Notes: a model not told the origin generated them from the letters alone. Shown: positions 11,670-27,251, counted from the stretch's first letter. The stretch is 64,000 nt of DNA from Wolfiporia cocos (GCA_029448655.1 JACCLO010000001.1:4092001-4156000), one strand, 5' to 3'. Numbers and translations are program-made.

Positions 11670-14600
11670 TCACCGATACTTTCCGTTGGTGTGCGTTGAT
11701 GATGGCGCTGGCGGTCGTGATCCGCCGACGCTAGACACGCTAGTGCTCAGGCGGGGTTTCTTTGACGCACTAGGCCCGTCGCTGGACGACGCACGCGGTG
11801 CGCTCTCTTTCATCACCATCTTCGCGTGAATCTCCTCCAGCTTCCCCGCCTTGACCTTCTTGGGCCAGAACAAAGTAACGAATCTAGTTGTGATCGTCAA
11901 CATCCACACTCGCAAGGCAACGCAATCGAAGATACTGACGTCCATAGATGTCGACGCCATCTATCACGGTCCTCACCAACAGCCTGCTTCTGCGCAAGAA
12001 CCAGCTCTATACGCTTGCCAATAGCAGCAAGGGACTCTTTCAATATAGCAACCTTGTCGTCTCTTGGCATGTCGCCTCCAGACAGCTTGAGGTTCTTCTG
12101 CGAAATCGCAGGGCACAGTCAGCCCATTGATGCATTAAAGGAAAGCAGACACATACCAGCTGCTTCTTGACAGGCCGCAACTCTTCCTTCGTCGCCGCTT
12201 CATCCATCGAGGGACATTCGTCGGAGGATGACGAATCCGTGAATGTTGGCGTTGGTCTCCGCTTCCGCCTCTTGGTACTGCCCTCGTCAACAGATGCAAC
12301 CGCTTCGCTCTCCGCACGCCGCTTCAGGCTGCTTGAATACGACGACGACGCGACTGGTGGTGGCGGCGATGCTGACATACCCAGAGAGTGGCCCTTCCGT
12401 AGAGTGGTCGTGATGGCGCGCAGCTTTTCGTCGTGTTCTCGCAAAAGGCCGAGTAGAAAGTCACCTCGTCTCACAAGGTGGATGGCATTCGGGATGGGCT
12501 TGCTGGCGGCATCTTCGCCCTTCTTGCCCTCTTCAAGGAAAAACTTCCCCTCGAGCCCAAGACGAGGGTCTTTCGCCATTGTCTCCCAATTACCGAACCC
12601 ATACAAGTAAGCGCCGACCAAAAGCATGGAGTCCTCCTGTGGTCCCCACCGCCCTGACCAGTTGAGAGTAGGCCGAATGTTGTCTATCGGTATCTGCCAC
12701 TGGTAGACGTCAGTTTGCTCGTGCAGGTAGTTGTACAGGATCTGAAGATCGCGGTGACGAGACAGCACGGTCTCAGCATTGATGTTGCCGACGTTCCGGT
12801 AGGTGACCAGCACGGCCTTGCTCTTCTGTGCATTGGTGAGAGTCTCGCCTGCCTGTATACGTGCCCGCTTCTCGGCATTGTTCTCCTCGACGGCCCGAGC
12901 ACACATTTCAATAATGTCGTCGGCAGTATCGATGATCATGCCTCGGTTCTTCTCTTGAAGCTTGGCCTCCGCGACCTGTAGCATTGTTAATGAGGGGCCA
13001 AAAATCAGTCAACTCTGTACTCTGTACTCACAATGACATCATAACGCTGCCGGATGTCTCCCCAGCGTTGTAGACTACGGATGAGCACACGCACGTCGCG
13101 CTCCTTGAGTTCCATAGCCTTCTGACTGGGGGTCTTCCGCTGCGGTGCGGGATGTTTCGGCTTTTTGGGTGGTGGCGGAGCACTCGTATGGTCGCCGTCC
13201 ATGCCCTCATATGATACTGGAGCATGTGACCGCTTCCTGTCCTTGGTCTCCTCAGCTGCGAGCTCCTCTGCGCGTCGCTGGTCCTCCTCGCGTTCGAACC
13301 GCTGCCGCTCCTCGATCGGGATGATGTCCTCCCAATTCATGTCGTTCTTAACGTCGCTGACGTTTGCGAACTGTGCTAGGAAGCCTTCACCGCCGAGTGA
13401 TGCACCCTCGTTAGTTGCAGCCATTGTCTCGTGATGCTCCGCGCGGTTGAGGATGTCGTCGAGGTCCATTTCGTCTAGCTTCTTACTCTGCTGGCTGTCA
13501 TCTTTATCGAAGCTGCGGGCCACTCGTGTTAGTCCATGGGAGAGCTAATATCAGGAAAGGGACATTACATCTTCTGAGCACCGTACTTGAGGACTGCGTG
13601 TAGTTCGTCCTTGCTCAGATCGTTCGCTTTCGCGGGATCCTTCGTCGTCGAACCAGCCTTTGAGCTGAGGTGCGCTTGCGACGTGTCCATTTGATTGATG
13701 ACTGTGTAAGGTGGCGTCATGCGGGCCCTAGGCCTCGTTGCGAGGAGAAGACGCACTGGCATACTCCAACACCATCTTCTTCTTAGCACGCTCGAGCACA
13801 TCCTCCTCCATCGTGTCCTTACTCACGAAGCGGTATACGCTGACGTGCGACTTCTGTCCAATACGGTGGGCGCGGGCCATCGCCTGCAAGTCATTCTGCG
13901 GGTTCCAGTCGCTCTTTACGATGTGTTTTTATCAGCAACGTGTTCGCGCCCACCGCCATTGTCACGGCGGTTATAGCGAAAAGGACTCACGTCGAAGATA
14001 ATGACCGTGTCAGCGGTCTCGAGGTTGATACCCAACCCTCCGGCGCGTGTCGACAGTAGGAACGCGAAATCCGTCGATCCCGGCGCGTTGAAGTGCGCGA
14101 TCGCCTTCTTGCGCAGCTCGGAAGAGATCATACCATCCAGCCGCTGGTGCTGGTACCCGCGCATGACCATGTAGTCCGTGAGGATGTCGAGCATCCGGAC
14201 CATTTGGCTGAAGATAAGGACACGGTGGCCGTCCTGGCGGAGTCGCGCCAGCAGCTTATCGAGCAAGACCATCTTTCCGGAGCTCATGACGAGCCCTTTG
14301 AGGGTCTCCTCCTCGTTGTCCGTCTTGGCCTCGGCGCCCTCGAACAGGTATGGGTGGTTCGCTGCCTTCTTCAACTCCATGGCTGTACATATCTTCACAT
14401 TGAGTCCACCGCGGCAATGAAATACATGAGGATGCCTCACCGATGTTCAGCAAGCTGATGTTGTTGTTGCCATTCGCGCTCTTAACAAGCCCCTGGAAAT
14501 TCTGCAGAGATAGCCCCTCGCGTCAATGAATAAGTCTTTGTCACAGAAGCGAACATTTACCTTCGTCAAGATATTCTTGTAGAAGTGGGTTTGCAGTGCA

Positions 14601-16918
14601 CTCATTTCCACACGGAGAATGCGCTCGCTCTTGGTGGGCAACGATGTGAGAACGTCACGTTTCAGACGTCTAAGCATTAGAGACTCCAGCTGCTTGTGCA
14701 GCTCCTTGATTTTCTCCTCATGATCGACGTCGGTTAGGTCGAACTCGTTGGTCAATAGAACTGCGGCACATTGTCGGCGCTGGCACTTAGTACATAGAAT
14801 AATTGATACACGCACACTTCTCCGGCATCAAGAAATGCATGAGCGACAGCAGCTCTGCAGATATGAAACCCTGTCAGCGGGAGTGCTTATGGAGCGGAGG
14901 AGAAATGCCCGTACCTTTCACGTTGTTCTGCAAAGGCGTGCCCGTGATGAGCAGCTTGGACGCGGCCGAGAACGATGTTAGCGCCTCGTAGAGCTGGCTC
15001 TCCGAGTTCTTGAGTCTATGAGCCTGGAACATCCACATAAAGCAATGTCAACGACGACCAGACTCAGGTCCCACGGCCGCCACGCACCTCGTCAACGGCG
15101 AGAACCTGCCACTTGATGTCGCCCAACTCCTTCGCGTCCCGGAGCGTGATTTCATATGTGGTCAGTAGCACATTCATCTTCAACTTCTTGTTCGACGGCC
15201 CGAACTCGTAGCTGCGAATAACATCCCGTGCTACGGCGGTGCCGATATACGTGATCACGTTCAAGTCGGGAGCCCAAGTAGCAAACTGCGACTGCCAGGC
15301 CGTGATAGTAGATAGAGGAACAATCACAAGGAACGGCCCAAACTGTCGCATCTCATGGAAGAGATATGACAGGAATGATACCGTCTGCACAGTCTGAGAA
15401 AGATGTAACATAAGCGCGGGATCGTATATATTTAGTGCAAGGACATACCTTCCCGAGACCCATCTCATCGGCGAGAATGCCATTTTCCCCCTTACTCCAA
15501 AGATACGCAAGCCAGTTGAGCCCAGTCAGCTGGAAATCCTTAAGCTCGCCGCCTGTTGCGGTGAGATATGATGGGTCTTCCGTGATCTTCTTGAATACGG
15601 GCCGCTGGGTTCTGGGATAGTTTGCGCTCTTGTAGGGGAATTTTGCCTCTGCCTCGCGCTGACGGTACGCTTCCAGCTGCTCTTTTGCGATAGGACGAAT
15701 CTCATCCTGCAGCTCCCATGTGCAGTGCTCGTAGTTGAGGCCATTCCACTTGCAGAAGTACTCAACCTGGCCCGTCTCGTTCTCGCGCTGCGAGATGATC
15801 CGCTCAACAGTCTTGAATGTCTCAAGCTCCTCCTTCTCGCGCTCCTTGTCGAGCAAAAGCACCTCTTTGTCTTCTCGCGAGAGGTCCGGTGAAGTAAGTC
15901 GCTCCTGGTATACCTTGTACGCCTTGATGTAGTTGTCTACCCGCTTGAGGCCTTTGTAGCGCTTCAGGAACTCGTACACCTCGTCTGTGTTGTGTAGGTG
16001 GGAGAAGTTCTTCCACTTGATATGGAACCGCTGGCTCAAGGCGTCAAACCCGCGGCGCATACAGGCCACTCAAAGCGACGACTTACGATGTTGTGGTACC
16101 AATCATCCTCTTGGTCATCTTCATGCCCTTCGTCTCGGCTGTGCCCAAGAACTGCCTCCACTTCGTGCAGGGGCTCTGTGTGAGTCTCAACGTAGACTGC
16201 AGTCTCTGCCTCTTCTTCGTCGAACTGTTCAAATCCTTCGACGTCATCGACATAGTTCGGAATCCGTCCCCCGCGACTCGACACCCGCAACTCATCTCGA
16301 GACACTCTCGGTTTCTTCTTTTTCTTTGAGCGCGAGCCATAATCTGAATCTGAATCCGACCCAGAAGGACGCGCCACGACTAAACGTGGTGTTAGAATAG
16401 ACGCGGAAGAGTAGACATACAGAGTACACACCCTTTGTCTTTGGCTTCGACGGCTGTTTCTTCTTCTTCGGTGCCTTCTTTTTTGTAGTCCCGTACTCCT
16501 CGTCGGCATACGACGCGTCCTCACTGTCGTTGCCCGAATCATGATGCTCGTCTTCATAACCCTGCAGAACGCTGGTTGGATTTGGGGTCAGGTCAGACGA
16601 AGGTTCGCGTACGGAATCATCGTCGTCCTTGATCTGCGACAGTGCATCCTTCAACACAACAGCGTGGCGGATCATTAGGACAACACGTACTGCGCGGTTC
16701 TTCATGTAGGACGATGCGTGACCATTGGTCTTAGCAGCGGGCTGGGCCTCGTCGTCGACTTCAATGTCGTCCTCGCCGTCGGCGTCGATGTCATGCTGCT
16801 TCCGGGACTCCATATCGGAGTCGAGCTGCATCGAGTCGCTCGAGTCGCTCTGCTCCATGGGGGAGTGGGAGGAGGAGGCGGGGGCCATGGGGTCGTCGTG
16901 CTCGCCAAGCGGCGACAT
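11670..16918 (-). CDS. CHD1: Chromodomain helicase CHD1
   Basis: ATP-dependent nucleosome remodeler that spaces nucleosomes over transcribed genes. From the N terminus: an acidic, Ser/Lys-rich tail; two chromodomains ([38 protein letters not shown]); the SNF2 ATPase with [15 protein letters not shown], the P-loop part [25 protein letters not shown] split by an intron, and [11 protein letters not shown]; the helicase C lobe with [43 protein letters not shown] and [20 protein letters not shown]; a SANT/SLIDE part with [20 protein letters not shown]; and a C-terminal helical CHCT (DUF4208) domain with [19 protein letters not shown]. It ends in a Ser/Pro tail stopping at 11670. More than ten short introns. 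The CHD1-specific C terminus separates it from ISWI and Mi-2 (CHD3/4) proteins. The start is the ATG at 16918, [10 protein letters not shown]. Confidence 0.95.
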
Positions 16919-18025
16919 TGAGCTACAGTCACGGGCGGTTGAGAGCAGCGCGGCGGGCGGGGCTCACAGCGAGGGGGATGATGGGGGGAGTGGGAAGGGG
17001 ACGGGGGACGAGGGCGTTGACAAGGGGTTTTACGAGCGCCAGAGCCGCCAGCCCAGCTCGGACATGGTTCGCACGCGTGCGCCGGACCAAGCAGGCTACA
17101 TCGCAGGAGCTCGTCACTGGCCATGGCGAACTCCGACCGACCGTGCCTCTCCCATCACTAATCAGCCCTTCTGTGCACGGCCTTGGAACCGTTTATCACG
17201 CCCCTCACTACGCCCGCTATCGCATTGCGCCCTCGAGCACGACAGATTATTCCACCTACACGCTCGGCGCCGTTGCGCGTGGCGGCGCACCCCTGACGCA
17301 GCCAACACGGCCTCATGCCCAGAAGCCCGTGGGAGTCGCCGTGATGATCACAAGGGGCGCTTCCGCCCTACGCGGCCCGCGTCCTGCGTGGTGGAACACG
17401 GCAGAGCGTTCTCGAGCGGTCGCCGTCGTTGCCACCAGCGGCCACCACACAAGGCCGACTCCAGTGTCACACCCGTCACACCGTCACACCGCGCCCTATT
17501 TTCCCACGTTCCCCGTCGCGCATATATGCACCTCAGCGACGCCTCGGACAGCGGGCAGACACTCGGCGGCAGCGTGCGCACCGCTGCGCGACTCTCACAG
17601 TGCCGCCAGACGACCCCAACAGCCTCCGTGACAGCGCGCGTCCATGTTCTGCCAAGGGCACACGGTTCTACTCGCAGCCGGGCTCCCGCGCGGCCGCGGT
17701 CACCGTCCCTATCGGTGACGCGGTGACGAGGGCGTCTCAGCTCCAGAACCAGTGAACCACACACCCACCGTGCGGCCTGCGCAGTGCGCTTCGCGAATCG
17801 CCTCAGTGCGCCTGACTGATCCTTGCCAACACGTTTCACGCATTGCCAGAGATAAGAGCCTGACAGGCGGATGGGCGGCCATGGCGGTGGCCAACGATGG
17901 TGCGACGATGACAGTACTACTACAATAAGTTATTGTTATGCGGCAAGTCCTTTAATGCTATCCAGTCATTAGAGTAGCTTTTGTATATGCATGATAACAA
18001 TAGACGCGATGTCCAGGGTCCATGG
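16919..18025. other. Intergenic: CHD1 5' region and protease 3' flank
   Basis: GC-rich in its first 900 bases, with long overlapping open frames on both strands (for example 16918-17631 + and 17348-17839 -). None shows a domain, a splice pattern or a normal composition. Probably promoter and leader of CHD1, then the 3' UTR of the protease. Confidence 0.5.
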
Positions 18026-19826
18026 TCAGTAGCGACGGTGCGGTCGAGAGTAACGGGGGAACGGCGGTTGTTCATGATGAAGCCCGACAGGAGCCGGGTC
18101 GTGCAGGCGCTGGTACGACTTGCGCCGGGAATTTGTCACGCAATAGGACACCGCAACGATGAGCAAGATAGCGACAGTCGCGCTTCCGGCGATAATGTAC
18201 GGAAGGTAGGGTTTGATCTTTTGCTGCAGTGACTCACCGCTGGCGGTGGTGCTGCCGGCTGAATAGTTGGCCTTTGACGCTGGCAGGAGGTGGAATGCTG
18301 ACGTGTTGTCGACACCGCCCAGGCGTTCATCGACAAATTGTGTATGTGCCTCGGCTGCGCTTGTGAGAGGGAGCAGTTGGACATAAGGCGGCGCGGTGGA
18401 GCTCGACCCGTCCACGAAGTCACCCATGTTCACGAGGAGGTATGCATTCCGCACTAAAGACGCACAGTGAGCCGCGATGGACAAAATCCGCCCATCGGAG
18501 AACTCACAGAATGCCATGCCCAAGATCATGTCATAGTTGGGTGAAGCCGCCGTGGTGATTGGCTGGAACGCCCCAACACACACGGTCTCGCCGGCGGCAT
18601 TCATTACGGTGAGCACGGACGGGCTGAGACTAGTGTCCAGAGGGTTCACCGGAAATGAGACACCGCCGAACTTGAAGGTCACATTGAGCTCGACGTTGCA
18701 TGGGATCGTCCACACGTTTCCCGCTGCAGGAGAGTACGTGAAGTTCGCCCCTGGCACGCGCGAGTAGATCGCGCCAGCGACTGCACTGCACCCCATGCGG
18801 TTAGGCGTCTGAGCTAGGCCGAAACGTGTGGCAAAATGGGGACGTACGCAGGCACCTGTGGGAGCGTGAACCCCGAGTCGAACACGGCGACGAGCTGGTC
18901 CAGTCCCTCTACTACCGACTGCACCTCGATCGGCTGTCCGTCTGGCCCAATCACCCCGTCCTTGTCCACCAGTGCTTGCCAATGCTGCGCGCCCGAGTCC
19001 GCATCCTGCGCGACTGTAAGTTTCGGTTGCGACGTAATGTTCTCGTAGTCCGGGAGCACCTCTCCCACAGTCAGATCACCGGGGAATGGGTGCGCATCGT
19101 CCTGATCACGGCCAAGCAAGATAGTGATGAAGTTAGGCGTGGAGGTGTTTTGCCGGAAGATGCTGTTGAGTGGGCTGTCGCCTGCGGGAGAGTTGAACTG
19201 CTGGTAGACATCCGAGCCACTATTAGGGCCAAGTCCGATGATTCCCTGCCCCGTGGGGTGGGCAGAATCCACGGGAACGCTGACTAAATAGTAGATATGC
19301 GCTCAGCACTCGCTTGAAGGGCATGCGAGCCAGGCCGCGCTCACTGAATGCTTGGTTGTTGACTGTATAATCGTCGAAGCCCATCGTCGCCGTCATCACG
19401 GAGCCTGCACCCAATTTATGACCTTCCATCACAAGGTTCAGAATCCAACGTACCGCTAGCTGCACCGATAGCGTAGTCCACCCCAGCGCTCTTGCCTGTG
19501 CTCTGTGCATTTGGGACATTCCCGGCAACCCACAGGTCCGAACTTTTGAGAGCATCAGCGGTCTTGCGAGTGACCGACCGCTGCAACACGCACCTGCCCG
19601 TGTCAATGAGCACCTGGAACGACTCTCCTCCTAGCGAGACATTCGTAAAGTATTTAATGTCTGAAGAATCGCTCAATCCTGCCACCCCAAACATGCTCGC
19701 CCTGCGAGCCAAGCCGTCCGTTCGTGGCACATGCCTCCCGAAGAGCGGCAGCCTAACCGCTCTGACCTCTAAGTCATCGAGCAGTAACGAAAGATAAAGC
19801 AGCAAAGATGGAGCCAAGAACCTCAT
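18026..19826 (-). CDS. Pepsin-like aspartic protease (A1) with C-terminal membrane anchor
   Basis: Secreted or surface endopeptidase. The N-terminal signal peptide is MRFLAPSLLLYLSLLL; upstream in-frame codons lack an ATG, so 19826 is the start. A propeptide and the line KYFTNVSLGGESFQVLIDTG follow. The first active site is split by an intron: DTG-S-SDLWVAGNVP. Later come GIIGLGPNSGSDVYQQF and the second active site AVFDSGFTLPQVPAY, where DSG replaces the classical DTG, as in other basidiomycete enzymes. Then come YDMILGMAF and LRNAYLLVNMGDF. The C terminus has a Ser/Thr region and a membrane helix (YIIAGSATVAILLIVAVSYC) followed by Arg/Lys, so the catalytic domain should face outward on the plasma membrane or in the vacuole/secretory lumen. 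About six introns. The substrate cannot be read from sequence. Confidence 0.9.
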
Positions 19827-20241
19827 GAAGCGCAAGAAGAGAGAATAGCAAGATCAGCGCCAACAACGGCTGCGGAGATCTTATAGCGCATTGCGAGAAC
19901 AGGCACAGGAGAGGCGATGCGGCGATGGGACATGTTGCGCTTGTAGTTGGTTGCCAAGGAGGACGAAGAGGACAAGCGCTCACTTACTCACAGCCCATTG
20001 CCTCGTCTATAATTAAGAAAACTCTCCGGCTACCTGACTGACGGGATTTGTAGCAAGTGCGGATTGCAATAGTTGTCCAATTGATGCAATTGTGTTATTG
20101 GAGATAGAAGAATAGATAGTCACTACATCTACGCTGTACAATCCGTAAATAGTTTAGAGAGAACTTAAATGTCGACCACCGCGATGCCAACAATGTACCG
20201 TCAATCTCTGATCAGTCCAGCAATAGCCATCTCATGAGTAA
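19827..20241. other. Intergenic: protease promoter and MET3 3' flank
   Basis: Both neighbours read leftward. The half nearer MET3 is AT-rich. No gene or repeat recognised. Confidence 0.5.
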
Positions 20242-22389
<2,148 letters not shown>

Positions 22390-25115
22390 TGCTGATCGAC
22401 TGAGAGTGCTTGGAGTATCTTAGGGTAAAGGCTGAGGTCTCGTATGCGATGCACGAGGCTTGAGGCTGAGCACTGAATGAGGATGCAGAGCTCGTCCCAA
22501 CGCTGCAGTTTTTAACAGACGAGTCCGAAGCCGATGGTGAGTCGATCACGCAATCCACTCGACGTCTTTCGCCGCGGTGAGTATTCCCGCAATTCCATAT
22601 TCTACTGAGCGCGGCGCTGCGTTCTGTCGCTGATCCATACTGCTGTGGTCCCGGTCAAGCTAGGCGACGTTGACAAATGGCAGAAGGGACGATGAACAAA
22701 TTCGTTCGCGAGTGTCGGCAAGAAGTCTAAGAGCGACGTTGATCGACATCCCCGTCGTAAACATGCCGAATTCCGAATAGCTGTGGATGCCGCATACGTT
22801 ATATTCCGAATGCACAGGAACCGACCTGAACATTCTACTTCTGTACCTATGGAAGCTACGGGAGTATACGAAGCCACAGCTTGGAGGTGTAGTCACTTCC
22901 AAAGACAAAAAAGTCGCTACATTTGTTCACACTCTGATACTACTGGGTATATACATGCAACGATTAATCACGTCGCAATGCGTCGCATCAACCAATCGGT
23001 GATGGCAATATCTAGTTGCTTGCGTCAGAATAGACTCTCACTGCCTCCGCTCCAGCAAATCCCGGCCCAAGCGAATCCCGAGGTTTAGAAGCTCGTATGA
23101 ACACGGAGGTGACATCGCTTCTCATAGCTCGTAGCGCGGATAATCCTCTTCAAGCCGAACATTTGGGAATTCTTACGCGGCTGCCGGGACATTTGGGAAT
23201 TGATAGGTCTTGGTATTGATCCGTCCCAAACCGCTAGTTGTCAGTTGGACTATGGCAGACGAAGGCATCAACAGGATAACGCCATAGCGACGTTTGCCTG
23301 GGGCGTCGTTCCCAAGTATTCAGAATGATAACTGATTGCGTGCAGATGCAGAACGACTGGCGACAACTTGAATGTCTAGAATGAGCCACACGGAATCTGT
23401 GGCTTGTTTCCAGGATACAGTGGCTTGCACCCAAATTGTTCGCGCAACGCTGATCTGGATACGGGATAGGCGGCAGGCCTTGATGGGATAATTCTCCTGG
23501 TGTATTCTATATCATAAATTGAAAGTAGAGACGTCAATTGCTAGTACGCTTACAACTTATGGCCCGGTCGCGAAAAGTCACTTTCACGTGCGCGTAACGG
23601 CGCGCGTTCCACGCGTCGCGGCGGAACCACTTGTCCCCTTGCAAGTATCAGTCCTCCGATTTCTGCAAGGAATCGATATTGAAGCTTAAAGCCTGCCTAA
23701 GGGAGGCGTATTCGTCTCAGATGTATATTGGTCTACGGAGGCTACCGGTACGCTTAGATAGTATGATCACAATTTCTCCGGATAACATGCACATCTCTCT
23801 CTTTCCCTTGGTGCACAGGTGACATTGCTCTGCAAAAGCAAAGAGTAGCCTCAAGAGGCACATTTCCTAGCCACCGCAGAAACCGCAAAGATCTTGCGAA
23901 GATCATCACAATTGAGCAGGCCTCGGCAGGCTCTACATGTTGATTACAGCTTCTCAGAAGAGAAGCGTTATGTGGCAGCGACGGTTGTGCAATGAAGTAT
24001 TGAGGCGGAAGGCGGACCACATATTTGCATACAGAACTTCATATGCTCACCTCTCCCACGCTGGAACACTGAAACCAGAAAGCCTCTGGAGAACAAGGCG
24101 GATAGTCATACCGTGGACACAGTCGCCCGTGAATTTGGTGATGCCCAAACTGCAAGACCGTACAACTCGGAGAACGTAGATGCCACAAGTGAAAACGTCG
24201 CGAACGATCTCATGCGCGAGTACAGACGTGAAAGCGATAGTCAACGCACTGAATTGATACGCACCAGAATCTCGGGACCGTAAAGTGGACGACCTGCAAG
24301 CAATACCTGCAGGAGACGCCGAATACTCGTCAGTCTAAACATTCCGTCAAGTCTTGACTGCGTGTCGTGAACTGAATGTGAACCTGGAAAGAGGCATGGT
24401 GGAAGCCACTTGCCAAACGCCACAGTAATGTATCTGTGCCGCTTTCGACGATTGCAAGGATCAGAATTTCCAGTCCGAGACGTGATACCCGTAAGAAACA
24501 TCATTGAGACGGCAGGCGCCATTGTGAGAGAAATTGAGACAGTGTGTTTCACTCGGGACATTCAAATCGACACTCACGAGAATCTCAGCTTCATGCACCG
24601 GCTGTGTAGGAAAGCACTATGATGTAAGAGGGTTGATTTGACTTTTGTTGCTTGAGGTGTAGGTATAGCTGCTTTGTGTCGAATTCTGAACGACGGCCAT
24701 GCATTGTCTCGGTATAATACCCGATCCACACTGTCACTCTTAACTTCTACTCGCCCAAAATCCAAGCCTTATACATTCTAAAAGCCATGAACTTGACATT
24801 CTCAGCATGGCTTCCACTTCAGTGTGGGCGGTGGGCCATTCAGTCTCAGCCGGGACAAGAGCACAGGTCAATGTGATACTGCCATGGGCGGTGGTAGTGG
24901 CTGGGTGTGTCCCGATGATGACGAGATCTGGCTGAGATCGGCCTCGGCAAAGTCTCGGGCAAGTCAGTTTACGCATACTACGTGGAAGCATAACAAGCTT
25001 TCCTTACTGTCTTGCTTATAATCCTCATATCGCCTCTTCTGTCCGCTCGTTTCACAAGTACTCAGTCTCCAGCAGCGAATAAGCGGCTGTATATCGTATT
25101 AGAAGCTGAGCAGGC
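22390..25115. other. Long gene-free region
   Basis: 2.7 kb between the divergent MET3 and ERO1 genes. GC is visibly lower than in coding DNA and all six frames are broken by stops. An 11-base direct repeat (atttgggaatt) lies at 23161-23171 and 23191-23201, exactly 30 bases apart. No terminal inverted repeats, transposase, reverse transcriptase or RNA gene recognised. It may contain both promoters plus decayed sequence. Confidence 0.5.
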
Positions 25116-27251
25116 ATGTCACCCCGACATCTATACGCTCTCTGCCTAAGCCTGCTCGTCAACTCGCTAGCGAATGTACGAGCGTCTCAGAACCCATCCT
25201 TCTTGTCCGACACACTGGTACGGACAGACCAAGTGCAGAACGTCCTGGAGCACAAGCCTGCGAAGGAGCCCGCTTGCCAACAATACGTATGCACAATCCA
25301 TCTGGCGCGGGAGGTCGGCGCACCTGACCTTCCCCTGCAGCTAACAGGCCCTATAGAGACTACGCTCTGCGACTATGAGTCCATAGAAAGCGTAAACGAC
25401 GAGCTATTCGAGGAGTTGCATGCGCTTGTCGAGACACCATTCTTCAAGTACTTCCGGGTTTGTTAGCAGGCGCCTCTATGCGCGGAGGCTTCTGACATGC
25501 GTCCGTCCAGGTCGATTTGTATCGAGAATGTCCTTTCTGGCAGGAGAACGGCTTCTGCATGAACAGGGAGTGTGCTATCACCACAGTGGATGAGGTGCGC
25601 ATGGAACCGCACTGACCGTTTGTTATATTGACTCACAAGACTTGCCGTAGAGCGAGATACCGGAGAAGTGGCGAGCAGCAACACTTAGCAAGCTTGAAAT
25701 GCCACCCGACGATCAGGTGGGTGTACATGGATGCTTGAACTTCGTGAATGGCATTGATTTTGCACGTAGCGGACTCAATTACCAGGATGCTACTACCGCG
25801 ACTCCGATTACTGTTTCTTGGATGACATGTCCGGTATGCATGATCCGTATCAGCCTCCATGGAATACGAGGCTAATCGCTGATTGCTTAGAGGGTGATTA
25901 TATTGATCTGAGCCTCAACCCTGAACGTTTCACTGGATACATCGGCCCCTCGGTCTGGTCGTCCATCTACTCTGAGAACTGCTTTGGCCTTTCCGAGTTC
26001 AACCTGCTCTCAGACAAATCGCCGGACCCAGCACCAGTATCTTTGCCTGATAGCATGACAGAGGCTATGCGTGCAGATGGCGCGGAGGGACCGAAGGAAT
26101 GCCTCGAGCGACGGGTATACTATAAGATCATCTCAGGTCAGCAACGTGCTAAAGGGAGACTTCCAGGAGTTAACCGATCTTTCTTAGGGCTGCATGCTAG
26201 CATCTCGACGCATATCTGTCATGAAATGATGAACCAGACAACGGGTGAATGGGTGAGCTGTGTCACTTATGGTAGAATGAATTGTTCTAATTTTCTTGCC
26301 AGGGTCCCGACTTGCAATGTTTCATCAACCGTGTCGCAAAATACCCAGAGCGTCTGCAATATATATTCTTCGACGCTGTTCTCTTACTTCGTGCCGTCGC
26401 GCGACTGGGTCCCTACTTGTCTGCATACGATTATTGCGGAACGGACACACACGAAGGCGATGTAGAGACGCTCGCACGGCTCAAGAGGGTCATTGACATC
26501 GCACAAGCGGTGGGCAAGTTCGACGAAACAGTGTTATTCAGAGGCGAGAACGCAAACGTGCACCTACTTTCTATGTATCCTATTGCTAGCATATTGATGA
26601 GGTTCTGCAGATTCTTAAAGAGGAGTTCAAGCATCATTTCCGCAATGTCACACGTATCATGGACTGTGTAGGCTGTGATAAGTGCCGTCTTTGGGGTAAG
26701 GTGCAGACGACTGGTATCGCTACCGCGCTCAAGGTCCTCTTCGAGCTTGACGAGAAGGCGTTGGAGTATGCACCTCTCAGCCTCTCTCGAGTAATAATAC
26801 CTGACTCTGCTTCAGCCCAGCAGCAAATCAGAATCTGCTACAACGCTCCGAAGTTGTCGCGCTCATCAACACGCTTCACCGTATCTCAGAGAGCCTGGCA
26901 GCAGTCGATGAGTTCCGCAGGATGTGGGCAGAGACAGGCGTGGAAGAGGAGGCTCGTCTCATTGAGAATGCGGCATCTGCGGTGGGTACTCCGCCCAAGG
27001 TATGCATAACCATTATTTCACATTTCACAACACTCACGCTTCGTTCTCAGGCACGTCACTCGCCCACTGCAGGAAGTGAATTTATCCGCGGGAATCTGCT
27101 GGATGACGTCCTTGTTTGGGTCCGTGCGTGCAGGGATGGAACGGTGGATTGCGTGCGCGGACTAGTCGACAGTGTGCGCAGTATAATCAGCGCCACTGCC
27201 GGATTATTTAAGATGTCTGGAAAAGAACATGGGCCTAGAATTGATCTGTAG
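25116..27251 (+). CDS. ERO1: Endoplasmic reticulum oxidoreductin ERO1
   Basis: FAD thiol oxidase that reoxidises protein disulfide isomerase in the ER lumen. The signal peptide is [23 protein letters not shown]. An intron at about 25457-25511 joins ETPFFKYFR to [21 protein letters not shown], which carries the CPFW..C....C shuttle-cysteine region. Next are DDQ and [29 protein letters not shown] (FAD region), [58 protein letters not shown] and a helix [20 protein letters not shown] holding the active-site CxxCxxC, then [13 protein letters not shown]. The C-terminal exon ends at 27251 with a Lys-rich HGPRIDL tail. Introns are frequent. All landmarks of the family are present in order. The C-terminal 60 residues are less conserved and their splice is less sure. 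Confidence 0.93.

Noticed and set aside
16725..17726. Plus-strand 333-codon open frame
   Set aside because: It overlaps the CHD1 first exon on the other strand and has a biased Arg/Ser/Pro composition with no domain; it looks like a GC-driven shadow.
17348..17839. Minus-strand 163-codon open frame
   Set aside because: Arg-rich composition, no domain, overlaps equally long plus-strand frames.
23940..24610. Possible decayed protein gene on the minus strand
   Set aside because: Several 60-100 codon fragments exist, but none matches a family I recognise and the stops are frequent.
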